Shown here: positions 48,729-58,376 of the stretch, piece after piece
Position numbering within the stretch: the first letter of the stretch is position 1
Layout: every line of letters starts with the position of its first letter
DNA from: Vibrio agarivorans
GTDB taxonomy: Bacteria; Pseudomonadota; Gammaproteobacteria; Enterobacterales; Vibrionaceae
Length of the DNA stretch: 64,000 nt
NCBI RefSeq assembly: GCF_030409635.1
Contig: NZ_JAUFQF010000004.1
Location: forward strand, 1,460,241 to 1,524,240
Direction: 5' to 3'
Translations under genes and position numbers: made by a program
Notes under the pieces: model-generated
What the model was told of the DNA's origin: nothing
Seen by the model: only the letters and a program-made list of their open reading frames with translations
The model's database searches: none

Positions 48729-49769
48729 ATGAGCTGTGCATTATCGGTCAATAACCTCACCTGTCAGTACGATGATCAAACGGTACTTGAGAGTCTATCT
48801 CTCGCGGTTGAACATGGTGAAATTGTGTGTCTTCTGGGAGCCAGTGGTTGCGGAAAAACGACGCTGTTAAAAGCGATTGCAGGTTTGATCCCCTTGTCAT
48901 CTGGGCAAATGAGTTTGAACTGCATGACTATTGATGATGGTCAGAACTGGTTACCACCAGAGCAGCGCAATATCGGTATGATTTTTCAAGACTATGCGCT
49001 GTTTCCGCACTTAACCGTAGCGCAAAACATCGCATTTGGTTTACGAGAGCTGAGCAAGACAGAGCAGCAGAGCAAAGTCGCAGAGATGCTCGAGCTCGTT
49101 CACCTGCAGCCGTATGGCGATCGTTTCCCTCACCAATTGTCGGGAGGTCAACAGCAGCGAGTGGCGATAGCGCGTGCACTTGCCTACAAGCCAGACTTAT
49201 TACTACTGGATGAGCCGTTTTCAAACATTGATACTCAGGTTCGTCACGAGTTAATTGGTGAGATCCGCCGTTTGTTCAAAAAGCAGGGTGTGACCGCGAT
49301 TTTTGTTACCCACTCGCGTGAAGAGGCGTTTGCTTTTGCCGACAAGATGGCGGTAATGAACCAAGGTGTGATTGAGCAATACGGCACCGCTTCCGAACTC
49401 TACTTTGAGCCTTCAAGCAAATTTGTCGCCGACTTCTTAGGCGGGGGAAGTTATCTTCCAGCAGAGCGTGTGGCAGATGATGTATTTGCAACCAGCTTAG
49501 GCAACCTTGAGGCCAAGGCGCAAGATAGCATCGCTGTTGGTGAGGCTTGCGAGCTGCTATTACGTCCTCAGCATATTGTGATTACGGCTTCTGAAGAGAG
49601 CAAAATTGAAGTGTTAGAGCAGCAGTTTATGGGGGATCACTGTCGCTATGTGATCAGTATAGACGGACACCGCCTGCTCGCTACGTCACCGCAACCACTG
49701 CAACGTGGGCAATCTGTGTCTGTTGAAGTGGATATGCAGGGCATTCTGGCTTATCACCCAGCGAAGTAA
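48729..49769 (+). CDS. fbpC: Ferric iron ABC transporter ATP-binding protein
   Basis: ATPase driving the FbpB permease. The 346-aa protein has Walker A GASGCGKTT near residue 38, signature LSGGQQQRVAIARAL, Walker B LLLLDEPF and a switch His in FVTHSREEA. A C-terminal TOBE-like regulatory domain of about 100 residues follows. The ATG has GGAG nine nt upstream and lies 18 nt after fbpB. Confidence 0.95.
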   Translation: MSCALSVNNLTCQYDDQTVLESLSLAVEHGEIVCLLGASGCGKTTLLKAIAGLIPLSSGQMSLNCMTIDDGQNWLPPEQRNIGMIFQDYALFPHLTVAQNIAFGLRELSKTEQQSKVAEMLELVHLQPYGDRFPHQLSGGQQQRVAIARALAYKPDLLLLDEPFSNIDTQVRHELIGEIRRLFKKQGVTAIFVTHSREEAFAFADKMAVMNQGVIEQYGTASELYFEPSSKFVADFLGGGSYLPAERVADDVFATSLGNLEAKAQDSIAVGEACELLLRPQHIVITASEESKIEVLEQQFMGDHCRYVISIDGHRLLATSPQPLQRGQSVSVEVDMQGILAYHPAK

Positions 49770-49776
49770 CAAAAAA

Positions 49777-49796
49777 GCCCAGCCTTGAGGCTGGGC
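49777..49796 (-). terminator. Terminator of the chitobiose operon
   Basis: GCCCAGCC (49777-49784), loop TTGA, GGCTGGGC (49789-49796). On the minus strand the stem is followed by TTTTTT, so it ends the chitobiose operon. On the plus strand it is only a hairpin after fbpC. Confidence 0.85.
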
Positions 49797-49844
49797 AAAG
49801 TGTTCTTCACCTATAGGAGTATGCCAGGAAAAAGACTTTTATCT

Positions 49845-51257
49845 CTAAAGAGATAAGAAGTCTTTAAATTGTTGAAGAACACATTCGGCAGTGTCTTTAT
49901 CTTGCATCTCAGCAAAAATTCTTAGTAGTGGCTCAGTGCCGGAGAAGCGAGCAATCACCCACCCCCCGTTTTTGAAATACACCTTTGCGCCATCGTCATA
50001 GCTGACTCTTTCAATCTCAAAATCAAACGACGGTAAGGCTTGTTCGACGTAAATCTTGTCGTATATCACCTGCTTTTCGGCGGGTTTGAACTGACAGTCA
50101 CCCTCGGCCATGTACGCGTAACCATATTTTGCGTAAATCTCGTCAAGCATTTCAGAGAGCTTTTTGCCTGTCACTGAAATCATCTCAACCAATAGACTTG
50201 ATGCGAATACGCCATCCTTACCTTTGATATGGCCACGAATGGTTAAGCCACCGGAGCTTTCTCCACCAATAAGCGAGTTATCTTGCTCCATTTGTGAACT
50301 GATGTGCTTGAACCCAACGGGCACCTCAAAACACTTCTCACCATGGTCTGCGGCAATCTTGTCGAGAAGATGGGTTGTGGCGAGGTTACGCACCACTGAG
50401 CCAGTCCAGCCTTTGTATTCAAGTAAGTAGTAATACAACAGCATCAAGACTTCGTTAGGGTGAATAAAGTGCCCTTTTTCATCAATAATACCCAAGCGGT
50501 CAGCATCCCCATCGGTGCCGATCCCCAAGTCGTAACCTTCACTGGCCACTAGGTGTTTCAGACGATAAAGGGTGGCGGCACTTGGAGAAGGCATTAAGCC
50601 GCCGAAATCTGGGTTTTTGCCATCATTGATCACATCGACATCACAACGTCCATTGATCAGCACGGTCTGCAATGCGTTTTTTGCCACCCCAAACATCGGG
50701 TCAATCAGAACTTTAAGGTTGGCGTGCTTGATAGCTTCAATGTCAATAAAGGCGATGATCGAGTCGACAAACTCGTTCATAGGATTGATAAGCTCAATCG
50801 ATTGCTGCTCGACAGCAAGCTCGAAGTCAACAGTACGCACATCGGCTTTGGTTAGGTAGGCGATCTGATCTTCAATCTTTTGAGTAATGATCTCATCGGC
50901 ATCACGGCCGCCTTCAATGAAGATCTTAATACCGTTATAGTCTGCTGGGTTGTGAGAGGCTGTAATACAAGCCGAATACGCGCAGTTCATCTCTTTAGCT
51001 TTAAACATGACAACGGGTGTTGGCACAAACTTGTCGATAAAGCTGACTTTAATCTGATTGGCTGCCAGTACTTGTGCAAACCATTTACCCGCTTTATCGG
51101 ATAGAAAGCGACGGTCATAACCGACAACAAACCCACGCTCAGCTACTTGTTCATTGGTTAAGATATTTGCAACCGCCTGTGCGACAAGTTCAACGTTGTC
51201 ACGGGTGAACTCTTCACCAATAAAGGCACGCCAGCCTCCAGTACCAAATTTAATCAT
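49845..51257 (-). CDS. Phosphoglucomutase/phosphomannomutase family, probable GlcNAc-phosphate mutase
   Basis: Alpha-D-phosphohexomutase. The 470-aa protein has the phosphoserine S101 in TASHNP, the Mg loop GTDGDADRLG, the sugar loop GGESSGG and the phosphate-binding RFSGTEPLLRIF. As the last gene of the chitobiose operon, the sensible reaction is GlcNAc-1-P (from chitobiose phosphorylase) to GlcNAc-6-P. This assignment is by context and by the corresponding V. cholerae operon, not by a substrate motif. Confidence 0.9.
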   Translation of the reverse strand: MIKFGTGGWRAFIGEEFTRDNVELVAQAVANILTNEQVAERGFVVGYDRRFLSDKAGKWFAQVLAANQIKVSFIDKFVPTPVVMFKAKEMNCAYSACITASHNPADYNGIKIFIEGGRDADEIITQKIEDQIAYLTKADVRTVDFELAVEQQSIELINPMNEFVDSIIAFIDIEAIKHANLKVLIDPMFGVAKNALQTVLINGRCDVDVINDGKNPDFGGLMPSPSAATLYRLKHLVASEGYDLGIGTDGDADRLGIIDEKGHFIHPNEVLMLLYYYLLEYKGWTGSVVRNLATTHLLDKIAADHGEKCFEVPVGFKHISSQMEQDNSLIGGESSGGLTIRGHIKGKDGVFASSLLVEMISVTGKKLSEMLDEIYAKYGYAYMAEGDCQFKPAEKQVIYDKIYVEQALPSFDFEIERVSYDDGAKVYFKNGGWVIARFSGTEPLLRIFAEMQDKDTAECVLQQFKDFLSL

Positions 51258-51276
51258 GATTCAATTCCTTGTATCG

Positions 51277-51301
51277 AGAGCGGCATATTAAGTGCCGCTC
51301 T
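51277..51301 (-). other. Intercistronic hairpin, phosphorylase / mutase
   Basis: AGAGCGGCA (51277-51285) pairs with TGCCGCTCT (51293-51301) over a 7-nt loop, with no strong U-tract. It lies between the phosphorylase stop and the mutase start and may protect or pause the mRNA. Confidence 0.55.
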
Positions 51302-51311
51302 TTGAGTTCGC

Positions 51312-53717
51312 TTAGCCCATCGTCACAACAACGTGATTGACACTGCCTGGTGCATAAATTGGTACCGCACCACTGATAAGATCGCCATTGACCTCAATAG
51401 ACTGCACGCCTTTGCTCACGCCATGAGGGTTCATCACTTGGATGTGATAGGTTGCACCGCGCCACTGGCGGGTAATATTGAATTCAGGCCAGTCAGTCGG
51501 GATGCACGGGTCTATGACTAAACCATCAAAGCCGGTACGCACGCCGAGGATAAAGTTGGTGACAGCATAGTAGGCCCATCCTGAGGTTCCTGTAAGCCAA
51601 GGGTGGTTCGCGCGTCCGTGATCTTGGTGGTCTCTACCCATAACGAACTGCACATAAGAGTAAGGTTCAGCAATGCGCTTCTCGATCATGTCATTTTGAT
51701 TGTATGGGTTAAGGGCATCGTAGAACTTCATCGCACGGTCTCCACGACCGAGCTTGGCCTCTGCCACCCATGCCCAAGGGTTTGGGTGTGAGAAGATAGC
51801 ACCGTTCTCTTTTACGCCTTGGTAAACTCGGGTAACAAACCCAATGTCATCATTTGGGGTGGCAAAAGAAGGGGCGTTGAGGTGAAGGCCATACTCTGAG
51901 AACAGGTTCTCATCGACGGCATCCATCGCCTTCTCGCCGCGATCTTGTGATACAGCGCCAGACAAGACGGCAAGTGTGTTTGACTCTAGATGCACGCGAC
52001 CTTCGGTTTGCTGGGCGGTGCCAATTTTGTCGCCATCTTTGGTCAAGCCGCGGATATACCACTGTCCTTCGTCATCCCAAAGGTGAGTTTCACAGGCTTC
52101 TCGAACCGCTTGAGCTATCGTACGATAGTGGTCGGCATCTTCTTGTTCACTGCGATATTCCGCCAGTTCAATAAAGGCTTCGAGCGCCCAGTAGTGGAGG
52201 AAAGAGACCATGGCAGATTCGCCACCGCCTAAGTTCAAGCAGTCATTCCAGTCGGCACGTAGCCCCTTACAAATACCGGTTTGCCCTACGTACTCTGCTG
52301 AGAAATCGAGTGCCGCTTTCATGTGCTCATACACCGTAGCGCCACCGCCATCGGCATAAGGAATGACTTGATCAATAAAGCTTTCTTCTCCGGTCTCTTT
52401 GATGAAGTTACAGATAGTTGGAACTAGCCATAAGTGATCGTCGGAGCAGGTATCTTTGATTCCGTGGATCTTGTCTTCATCGGAAGGGGTTGGAACAACC
52501 GTTGGCGACTTGGAAGGCGCAATGTCGGCCTTTTCTGGATCAAACCAGTCGGGATCAAACAGGTGCAAGCCATAGCCTGCCTTGACTTGCCCACGTAGCA
52601 GATCAACCAAGCGTTTACGCGTCATTGCAGGGTTTGAATGGGGAACTGAAATTGCATCTTGCGCAGTGTCGCGATAGCCCAACCCAGTACGGCCGCCGAC
52701 TTCAATAAATGAGGCAAAGCGTGACCAGACGACACACGTCTCTGCTTGATATAAAGTCCAGGTGTTGATCATGGTATCTAGGCCTTCGTTGGGTGAGGTG
52801 ACTTGGAACTTGTCACAGCGTTCATCCCAATGAGCTTTAATTTGTGCAAATGCCTCGTCTACGTTGTTTAGGTCTTGGTATTTCTCACGCAGTCTCGCTC
52901 CGTTACCTTTACCAATACCGAGTATGTATGCAAAGCGCACCTCCTCACCCGGTTGTAGAGTGAACTGCTTGTGCAGAGAGCCACAGTGGTTGTAACAGGT
53001 TTGTGCTGTATTTGAGCAGTAACCTTGCTCAACCGCAATAGGATTCGCCTCATCACGGTAGAGCCCGAGGAAACTATCACGCTGACCATCGTAAGAGTCA
53101 GGAGAGAAGGTTGACGCGAGATAGTAGAAGCCTTCAAAGTCATCGGTGTTGTAGTAGAGATCATACTCAATCACGCCCTCAGTGTACTCTGTCCCTGCTG
53201 AGTAGAGAGACATTTGATGGTTCTGGTTATCGGACTGAATATGGCTAAATGAAAACTCAACAAATGAGAAAGCACTGATAGTACGAGGCTTATCAGAGGT
53301 GTTTTTAATCACGATATCCCAGATTTCGGCATCTTCACCTTTTGGCACGAAAAGGGTCTTTGTGGCGTGGATGCCGTTGTAATCACACTGGAATTTTGAG
53401 TAAGAGAGGCCGTGACGAACTTCATAAGAGGCTTCATCTAGACTTTTTGCAACGGGTTGCCATGAGATAGACCAGTAGTCACCCGTTTGATCATCACGCA
53501 GATAGACGTAATGTCCTGGGCGGTCAAAGGTTGCGTTCGGGCGGAACTTGGTGACTCGATTGTACTCCGGAGAGTTGTAGAATGAATAACCGCCGGCATT
53601 ATGCGAGATCACAGTACAGAATTTTTCCGTACCTAAGTAGTTAGTCCAAGGTGCAGGAACATCTGGTCGAGTGATAACGTACTCTCGGTTTTGGTTGTCG
53701 AAATAGCCGTATTTCAT
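51312..53717 (-). CDS. chbP: N,N'-diacetylchitobiose phosphorylase (GH94)
   Basis: Cytoplasmic phosphorylase: (GlcNAc)2 + phosphate to GlcNAc-1-P + GlcNAc, saving one ATP. At 801 aa it equals the V. proteolyticus enzyme as I recall it. The catalytic Asp is D492 in GLRADWNDCLNLGG. The ATG at 53717 has AAGGA 8 nt upstream; the ATG two codons earlier and the longer frame are too close to or beyond it. The N-terminal beta-sandwich (MKYGYFDNQNREYVITRPDV) is followed by an (alpha/alpha)6 barrel. The phosphorylase is one of two routes for (GlcNAc)2 in this operon. Confidence 0.96.
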   Translation of the reverse strand: MKYGYFDNQNREYVITRPDVPAPWTNYLGTEKFCTVISHNAGGYSFYNSPEYNRVTKFRPNATFDRPGHYVYLRDDQTGDYWSISWQPVAKSLDEASYEVRHGLSYSKFQCDYNGIHATKTLFVPKGEDAEIWDIVIKNTSDKPRTISAFSFVEFSFSHIQSDNQNHQMSLYSAGTEYTEGVIEYDLYYNTDDFEGFYYLASTFSPDSYDGQRDSFLGLYRDEANPIAVEQGYCSNTAQTCYNHCGSLHKQFTLQPGEEVRFAYILGIGKGNGARLREKYQDLNNVDEAFAQIKAHWDERCDKFQVTSPNEGLDTMINTWTLYQAETCVVWSRFASFIEVGGRTGLGYRDTAQDAISVPHSNPAMTRKRLVDLLRGQVKAGYGLHLFDPDWFDPEKADIAPSKSPTVVPTPSDEDKIHGIKDTCSDDHLWLVPTICNFIKETGEESFIDQVIPYADGGGATVYEHMKAALDFSAEYVGQTGICKGLRADWNDCLNLGGGESAMVSFLHYWALEAFIELAEYRSEQEDADHYRTIAQAVREACETHLWDDEGQWYIRGLTKDGDKIGTAQQTEGRVHLESNTLAVLSGAVSQDRGEKAMDAVDENLFSEYGLHLNAPSFATPNDDIGFVTRVYQGVKENGAIFSHPNPWAWVAEAKLGRGDRAMKFYDALNPYNQNDMIEKRIAEPYSYVQFVMGRDHQDHGRANHPWLTGTSGWAYYAVTNFILGVRTGFDGLVIDPCIPTDWPEFNITRQWRGATYHIQVMNPHGVSKGVQSIEVNGDLISGAVPIYAPGSVNHVVVTMG

Positions 53718-53808
53718 TGTCATTTCCTTGTTGATGCGCTGCGGGGACAGCGCCAAATCTGCTAGTGAAAACTGCGAGATATTCTCGCGATATCAAACGG
53801 TTAATAGG

Positions 53809-55728
53809 TTAATTCCAAGTGGCACGATAAGTGACGCCTTGACGCTTCAGTTGTGTAAGGTGGCCTTTAAGTCTTGCTAAATAGTCAGGCCAGTGCCTTT
53901 GTTGCTCACGACTCCACATCACTTCGGCGAGTGCCGTAATACGTGGGAATAGCATGTAATCCAATCTCTTTTGGTCAGTGATGATTTCACTCCAAATAGC
54001 GGCCTGAATACCTAAGACGCGCTTGTGTATTGGATCTTGTTCGTCTATTGCTGATAGTGGCCTGTAGTGATAGGCATGCTTGAGTGAAATTGAATTTGCC
54101 CAGTCCACCCCCGGCTCACTTGCCATGTCACTTTGTGCCATATCGAGGTAGGTATATTGAGCGGGTTGTAAGATGACATCGAAGCCCTGTTTGGCGCAGT
54201 TAATTGCAGCGTCTTCACTCAACCAGGAGTAGATCACCGTTTCTTTACAGACCTTGTTGCCGTGTTGAGCCTCCTCCCATCCCACCATTCGCTTACCGAG
54301 CGATTTCAGTTTCTGTTCGGCATAACGCAACAGGTGGCCTTGTAGCTCCACCGGAGATTGATAGCCGTGTTCTAGCATCATTGCTTGGCAGGCAGCGCTA
54401 TCGACCCAGACACCTTTAGGTACTTCATCCGCACCAATATGTACCCATTGGCTTGGAAACAGTTGAGCAATTTCTTCTAAAACAATATCGAGGAATTGAT
54501 ATGTCCCTTTGAGTGCTGGAGAAAGAACGTTATCTGAGTAGTTTTGCACGCTGCGATAGCGCGATGGGTCATCGGTATCAACTAACATGTCAGGCAGTGA
54601 ACGAATGGCCGCGCGGCAGTGGCCCGGGATATCGATTTCAGGAATGATAGTGATGCCACGTCGCTGGGCGTATTCAATCAGGCCTTTGATCTGCTGCTGT
54701 GTATAGACACCACCATACTTTTGACTTGCGTGACTGAATTGAGGCTCAATTGGCAAACCTGGGCCGCGCCATGCGCCGATATCAGTGAGCTTTGGCAACG
54801 CTTTAATTTCGATGCGCCATGCTTCGTCGTCGGTAAGGTGCCAGTGGAAAGTGTTTATCTTGTAGTGAGCAAGTTGGTTAATTAAGCGCTTTATGCTCGA
54901 AATAGGATGGAAATGACGAGCACAGTCGAGCATAAAACCTCGATAACTAAAGCGAGGGTTGTCTTTAATCGTAACCACTGGCAGTGAGCAATGGCCAATG
55001 CTATTAGTTTGCATTAATTGTAGTAAGGTTGTGCTGGCATTATGAAAACCAGCAGGCTCTCCCGCTTCAACAAGGCAACCTAGAGCAGTCACTGTTATGC
55101 GATACGCATCTTGATCGAATATTGGATTATGAATGTAATCGATACTTGGGTGGCTGTCTGTTGGGGTAATCCTCAATGACAGCCCATGCAGAGAAAGTGA
55201 CTCCTCTTGTAACCATTGAATAGCGGCCTGTGCATCAGGGTGGCAGGATACGAGATTGAACTCGCGGCCTAATATAAGGTTGCCATCTGCATGTGTGAGG
55301 TGAGTCGGTTGCGGGATTAACGCGAGTTTGGACGGCTCAACTGCTGGGACGGTCTCTTCGGTTGCTATCGGGTTCACTAAGACGATAGGTGTTCGGGTGA
55401 CTGCAATAGGCTTTTCAAACTCAATCGTCTCAATGCATGCGTCTTTGATGCCGTCGCTGAGGTAACGTAGCGGAAAAGTATTCACCTCAAATTCGAGATA
55501 CATACTGTCGTTAGCATCCAAGCGAGCAGAGCTCGGTGTAAATCGGCAGTGACTCCCGATTTGAGTAAACGTTCCGTGTTGTACGCTAGTTGGCGTAACG
55601 TAACGGTCGAAGATAAAGTTAAAGCTCTGAATTGTAATGGCATCATCACTGAGGTTATGCAAGGTAAGAGCAAAGCGACTGAGCTGCTCTTGTTGTGCAA
55701 TAACGTTTAAATCCACTCTAAAGCTCAT
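53809..55728 (-). CDS. Beta-N-acetylhexosaminidase (GH20)
   Basis: Hydrolyses (GlcNAc)2 or terminal GlcNAc. The 639-aa protein has the GH20 substrate-assisted catalytic pair D434-E435 in HIGADEVPKG, preceded by the barrel segments FSYRGFMLDCARHF and NTFHWHLTDDEAWR. No signal peptide, so it acts in the cytoplasm on imported dimer. A carbohydrate-binding-like N-terminal beta region covers about residues 1-115. It lies 8 nt after the kinase. Confidence 0.95.
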   Translation of the reverse strand: MSFRVDLNVIAQQEQLSRFALTLHNLSDDAITIQSFNFIFDRYVTPTSVQHGTFTQIGSHCRFTPSSARLDANDSMYLEFEVNTFPLRYLSDGIKDACIETIEFEKPIAVTRTPIVLVNPIATEETVPAVEPSKLALIPQPTHLTHADGNLILGREFNLVSCHPDAQAAIQWLQEESLSLHGLSLRITPTDSHPSIDYIHNPIFDQDAYRITVTALGCLVEAGEPAGFHNASTTLLQLMQTNSIGHCSLPVVTIKDNPRFSYRGFMLDCARHFHPISSIKRLINQLAHYKINTFHWHLTDDEAWRIEIKALPKLTDIGAWRGPGLPIEPQFSHASQKYGGVYTQQQIKGLIEYAQRRGITIIPEIDIPGHCRAAIRSLPDMLVDTDDPSRYRSVQNYSDNVLSPALKGTYQFLDIVLEEIAQLFPSQWVHIGADEVPKGVWVDSAACQAMMLEHGYQSPVELQGHLLRYAEQKLKSLGKRMVGWEEAQHGNKVCKETVIYSWLSEDAAINCAKQGFDVILQPAQYTYLDMAQSDMASEPGVDWANSISLKHAYHYRPLSAIDEQDPIHKRVLGIQAAIWSEIITDQKRLDYMLFPRITALAEVMWSREQQRHWPDYLARLKGHLTQLKRQGVTYRATWN

Positions 55729-55736
55729 ATCACACC

Positions 55737-56612
55737 TCAGTACAAGTTATGCTCAGGGCGGCCAGCAAACATGATGGCGCCTTCGATAGCATCAAATTGT
55801 GGTTTGACGATCCACTGCTGCACTGGCGGAGACAGCCAAGGTAAGATGCGCTCGGCGATACTGCCCATTAAACAGATGCGAGTCGCGCCTTTTTTATGCA
55901 GGGCAATTAAGAACATTTCGATGTCTTGTGCGGTCTGTTTGAGTAATTGAATCGCTAAGGAGTCTCCTTGAGTTGTATGATGAAAAACGCGCGGACAAAA
56001 CTGACCATAGTCGCGAGGTAGTGCAGACTTAGACCAAGACACAATATTGTCGATGTCGTAGTCAAACTCATGCATCACTTCTTCAACGAGAGGAGTATGT
56101 TCGACGATACCGTCTTGAGCCAGTAAGACCTGCTGGATAAGGTGCAAGCCCATCACTGCGCCACTGCCTTGGTCTGAGATAGGGAACTCTCGTCCACCAA
56201 CAACATGTTGTTCGCCATTGAGAAGGAGTAAGCCACATGAACCCGTTCCAGCAATCATAATCGCGCCATCATCGCCATTGTGTGCACCGATACAGGCACC
56301 GTAAGCGTCGGTGTTTAATGTGATTGATTTGAATGGGTGAGGTAGGCTCTTTAATGCAGACCATGCGCAGCGCTGCTCGGCTCCCGCAAGAGCAAGCCCA
56401 ACGTGCATATGGTGATAGTCATCAATGCCCAATCCACCTTGTTCAGCTGCCTGAACAATCGCTTCAACTACCGCTCCCATTGCCACTTCTGCACCGAGTA
56501 AGATGTTGGCGCTACCGGTTTTTGATTCACCAATCAGACGACCTTGGTGGTCACGAATTCTTGCGCGACAAGAGGTGCCGCCGCCATCGATTCCAACGAA
56601 ATATTCGTTCAT
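55737..56612 (-). CDS. N-acetylglucosamine kinase (BadF/BcrA family)
   Basis: Phosphorylates free GlcNAc to GlcNAc-6-P in the cytoplasm. The 291-aa ASKHA-fold protein has phosphate-1 loop VGIDGGGTSC near residue 6, phosphate-2 IAGTGSCGL and an adenosine loop GSIAERI. Its ATG overlaps the GH9 stop by one base (TAATG). The two GlcNAc made by GH20, or the one left by the phosphorylase, need this kinase to enter NagA/NagB metabolism, whose genes are outside the window. Confidence 0.93.
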   Translation of the reverse strand: MNEYFVGIDGGGTSCRARIRDHQGRLIGESKTGSANILLGAEVAMGAVVEAIVQAAEQGGLGIDDYHHMHVGLALAGAEQRCAWSALKSLPHPFKSITLNTDAYGACIGAHNGDDGAIMIAGTGSCGLLLLNGEQHVVGGREFPISDQGSGAVMGLHLIQQVLLAQDGIVEHTPLVEEVMHEFDYDIDNIVSWSKSALPRDYGQFCPRVFHHTTQGDSLAIQLLKQTAQDIEMFLIALHKKGATRICLMGSIAERILPWLSPPVQQWIVKPQFDAIEGAIMFAGRPEHNLY

Positions 56613-58324
56613 TACTTGGCTCCTTGAGAGAGTGTTTGCTGCGCGCTAATCGCGAGTAAGAACCATCCTGCATGCGGGATCCACTGCTCACCCCAGCGCC
56701 AGTTTTGCAACATGTCATCTTTGTGTGGTTCTGGGTTAAACGCGATATCATGCTCATCTTCAAACCCTGCCGTGATCCCGTTGCACACACCGCCGCGGGC
56801 ATTAAAAAAGCCGAGGTGAGGAAGGTAGTCGGGGTTGTTGTGGCCATGACCATCAAGCATGCACATGTCATAAGGGTTCAAGCCTAAAATCCAGTTCATG
56901 GCGTGTTGCGCATAGTGCTCTAACCCTTGTAATAGCGACTCGTCGTCAATATAGGGTTGAGCCAGCCATGCCATCGACGCGAGTGATGCGAGACGGGCAT
57001 TTTCTCCTTGCCACCAGTAGCCGGATTCGTTGTCGTGGGCGATGAAGAAGGCGTCACGCTTATCTTCATTGACCCCTTTGACATACTGGCGAGGGTAGCC
57101 GAAAGGGTTTGCTACCTTGTGGGTGATATTCAGTTCAAACTGACAGGCGTTGCGAATCACATTCTTGACCTGCTTGGCGAGTTCGGAGCCTGATTCAATC
57201 GATAGGAACTCCACCAAAGCGATGACTGGCAGGCCAGCTTCAGAGGCATGGTAGTAAGGTCGAGAGCCATCATCATTTGCTGCCCAAAAATGCTTTACGT
57301 CTTGATCGGACTGTTGGCGCTCCATCAGTGCTTGTGCCCAGTAGCGTGCTTCATTGAGGTAAAAATCGATATCTGTCGCTTTGTAGAGCTCAGTCGTGGC
57401 AAGCAGAGCACAGTACTCATCAATGATGTTCTCACAGCCATCATCAAGGTATTGTAAGTTATGCGTTTTCAGGTGATGGTAACCTTGCTCTGCCGCCACT
57501 AGGTAGTCTTCACTGGTGTAATCGCCAGTTTGTTGCATGAGAGATGCTAGCGCGAGAGCGGCAATGCTGATTCCTGCCCCTTGTCGAAAACCGGCTTGGT
57601 ATTGCGCAGACTTGAGCCCCTCTTGGGTGGCATAGGCGCAAATTTCACGCTGATTACTCTCTTTACTCCACTTGTCAAAGACTGTCATACAGAAGAAACC
57701 ATCAGGGTGCTGCATGCGATACAAGAAGTCGGCGCCAAACAGGGCCTCATCAAGCAGTCTTGTGGCGCTAAAGTTGGCAAAGTCGGGATTATCTTCTAAC
57801 AGCGCTGCCGCTTTTAGCATGTTCCAAACCACCATCGGGGTTTGCTGAGGGTTGAGGAAGTTTGCATAAGAGAGGTGGCTAAGGTACTTACTCACATCGC
57901 CCGAGGCATCATACCAACCGCCATGCACATCCAATGTCTCTTGCGTGGAGAGAAGAGGGATGGAGTGGTCTTGTTGGTCGAACCTTCCTGAGCAGCGCTG
58001 TGATTTAAAGTAGTGCAGCAGATCTGAAAACGTGCGCTTAAACACTAAGCCTTGAGCGATAGAAAAACGTGCCGACTGACACTGACCTGCTTGCAGATAG
58101 TATTCGCCTGTTTGAGTAAAATGTGAGAAGTCGATATCGGCGAAGCGACCCTGATGCCAGTTATCGCATTGAACCGCTGACGCAGTTGATATACGTGCCA
58201 TGACCTGATTCGTCTTTGCACAGACAAGCTCTACAACCTCAATAGCATCGCTACTCTCAAGCATGACAACCGCATGCTTTGGGCTCTCTGGCGCGTATCC
58301 AATATGATTAATAAGTAACTGCAT
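56612..58324 (-). CDS. GH9 family glycoside hydrolase, probable exo-beta-glucosaminidase
   Basis: The 570-aa protein is often labelled endoglucanase, but homologues in chitobiose operons have exo-beta-D-glucosaminidase activity (shown for Photobacterium profundum). Catalytic residues are visible: D139 and D143 in GGWYDASGDVSKY, and E546 in WRWGEQWIPHAGW near the C-terminus. An Ig-like N-terminal domain (MQLLINHIGYAPESPKHAVV) precedes the (alpha/alpha)6 barrel. No signal peptide, so it acts on imported GlcN-containing dimers. Cellulose activity is unlikely from context. Confidence 0.9.
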   Translation of the reverse strand: MQLLINHIGYAPESPKHAVVMLESSDAIEVVELVCAKTNQVMARISTASAVQCDNWHQGRFADIDFSHFTQTGEYYLQAGQCQSARFSIAQGLVFKRTFSDLLHYFKSQRCSGRFDQQDHSIPLLSTQETLDVHGGWYDASGDVSKYLSHLSYANFLNPQQTPMVVWNMLKAAALLEDNPDFANFSATRLLDEALFGADFLYRMQHPDGFFCMTVFDKWSKESNQREICAYATQEGLKSAQYQAGFRQGAGISIAALALASLMQQTGDYTSEDYLVAAEQGYHHLKTHNLQYLDDGCENIIDEYCALLATTELYKATDIDFYLNEARYWAQALMERQQSDQDVKHFWAANDDGSRPYYHASEAGLPVIALVEFLSIESGSELAKQVKNVIRNACQFELNITHKVANPFGYPRQYVKGVNEDKRDAFFIAHDNESGYWWQGENARLASLASMAWLAQPYIDDESLLQGLEHYAQHAMNWILGLNPYDMCMLDGHGHNNPDYLPHLGFFNARGGVCNGITAGFEDEHDIAFNPEPHKDDMLQNWRWGEQWIPHAGWFLLAISAQQTLSQGAK

Positions 58325-58350
58325 TTACCCTCTCCGAGGTAATGAAAGGC

Positions 58351-58368
58351 GGGAGGGGGCACCCTCCC
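58351..58368 (-). other. Intercistronic hairpin, transporter / GH9
   Basis: GGGAGGG (58351-58357), loop GGCA, CCCTCCC (58362-58368). It lies in the 52-nt gap between the last transporter gene and the GH9 gene. There is no U-tract, so it is a probable mRNA processing or stability element. Confidence 0.5.
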
Positions 58369-58376
58369 TTATTGGG

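Noticed and set aside
56612..58324. Calling the GH9 protein a cellulase
   Set aside because: No signal peptide, and it sits inside a chitobiose operon. Characterised homologues in such operons act on glucosamine dimers.
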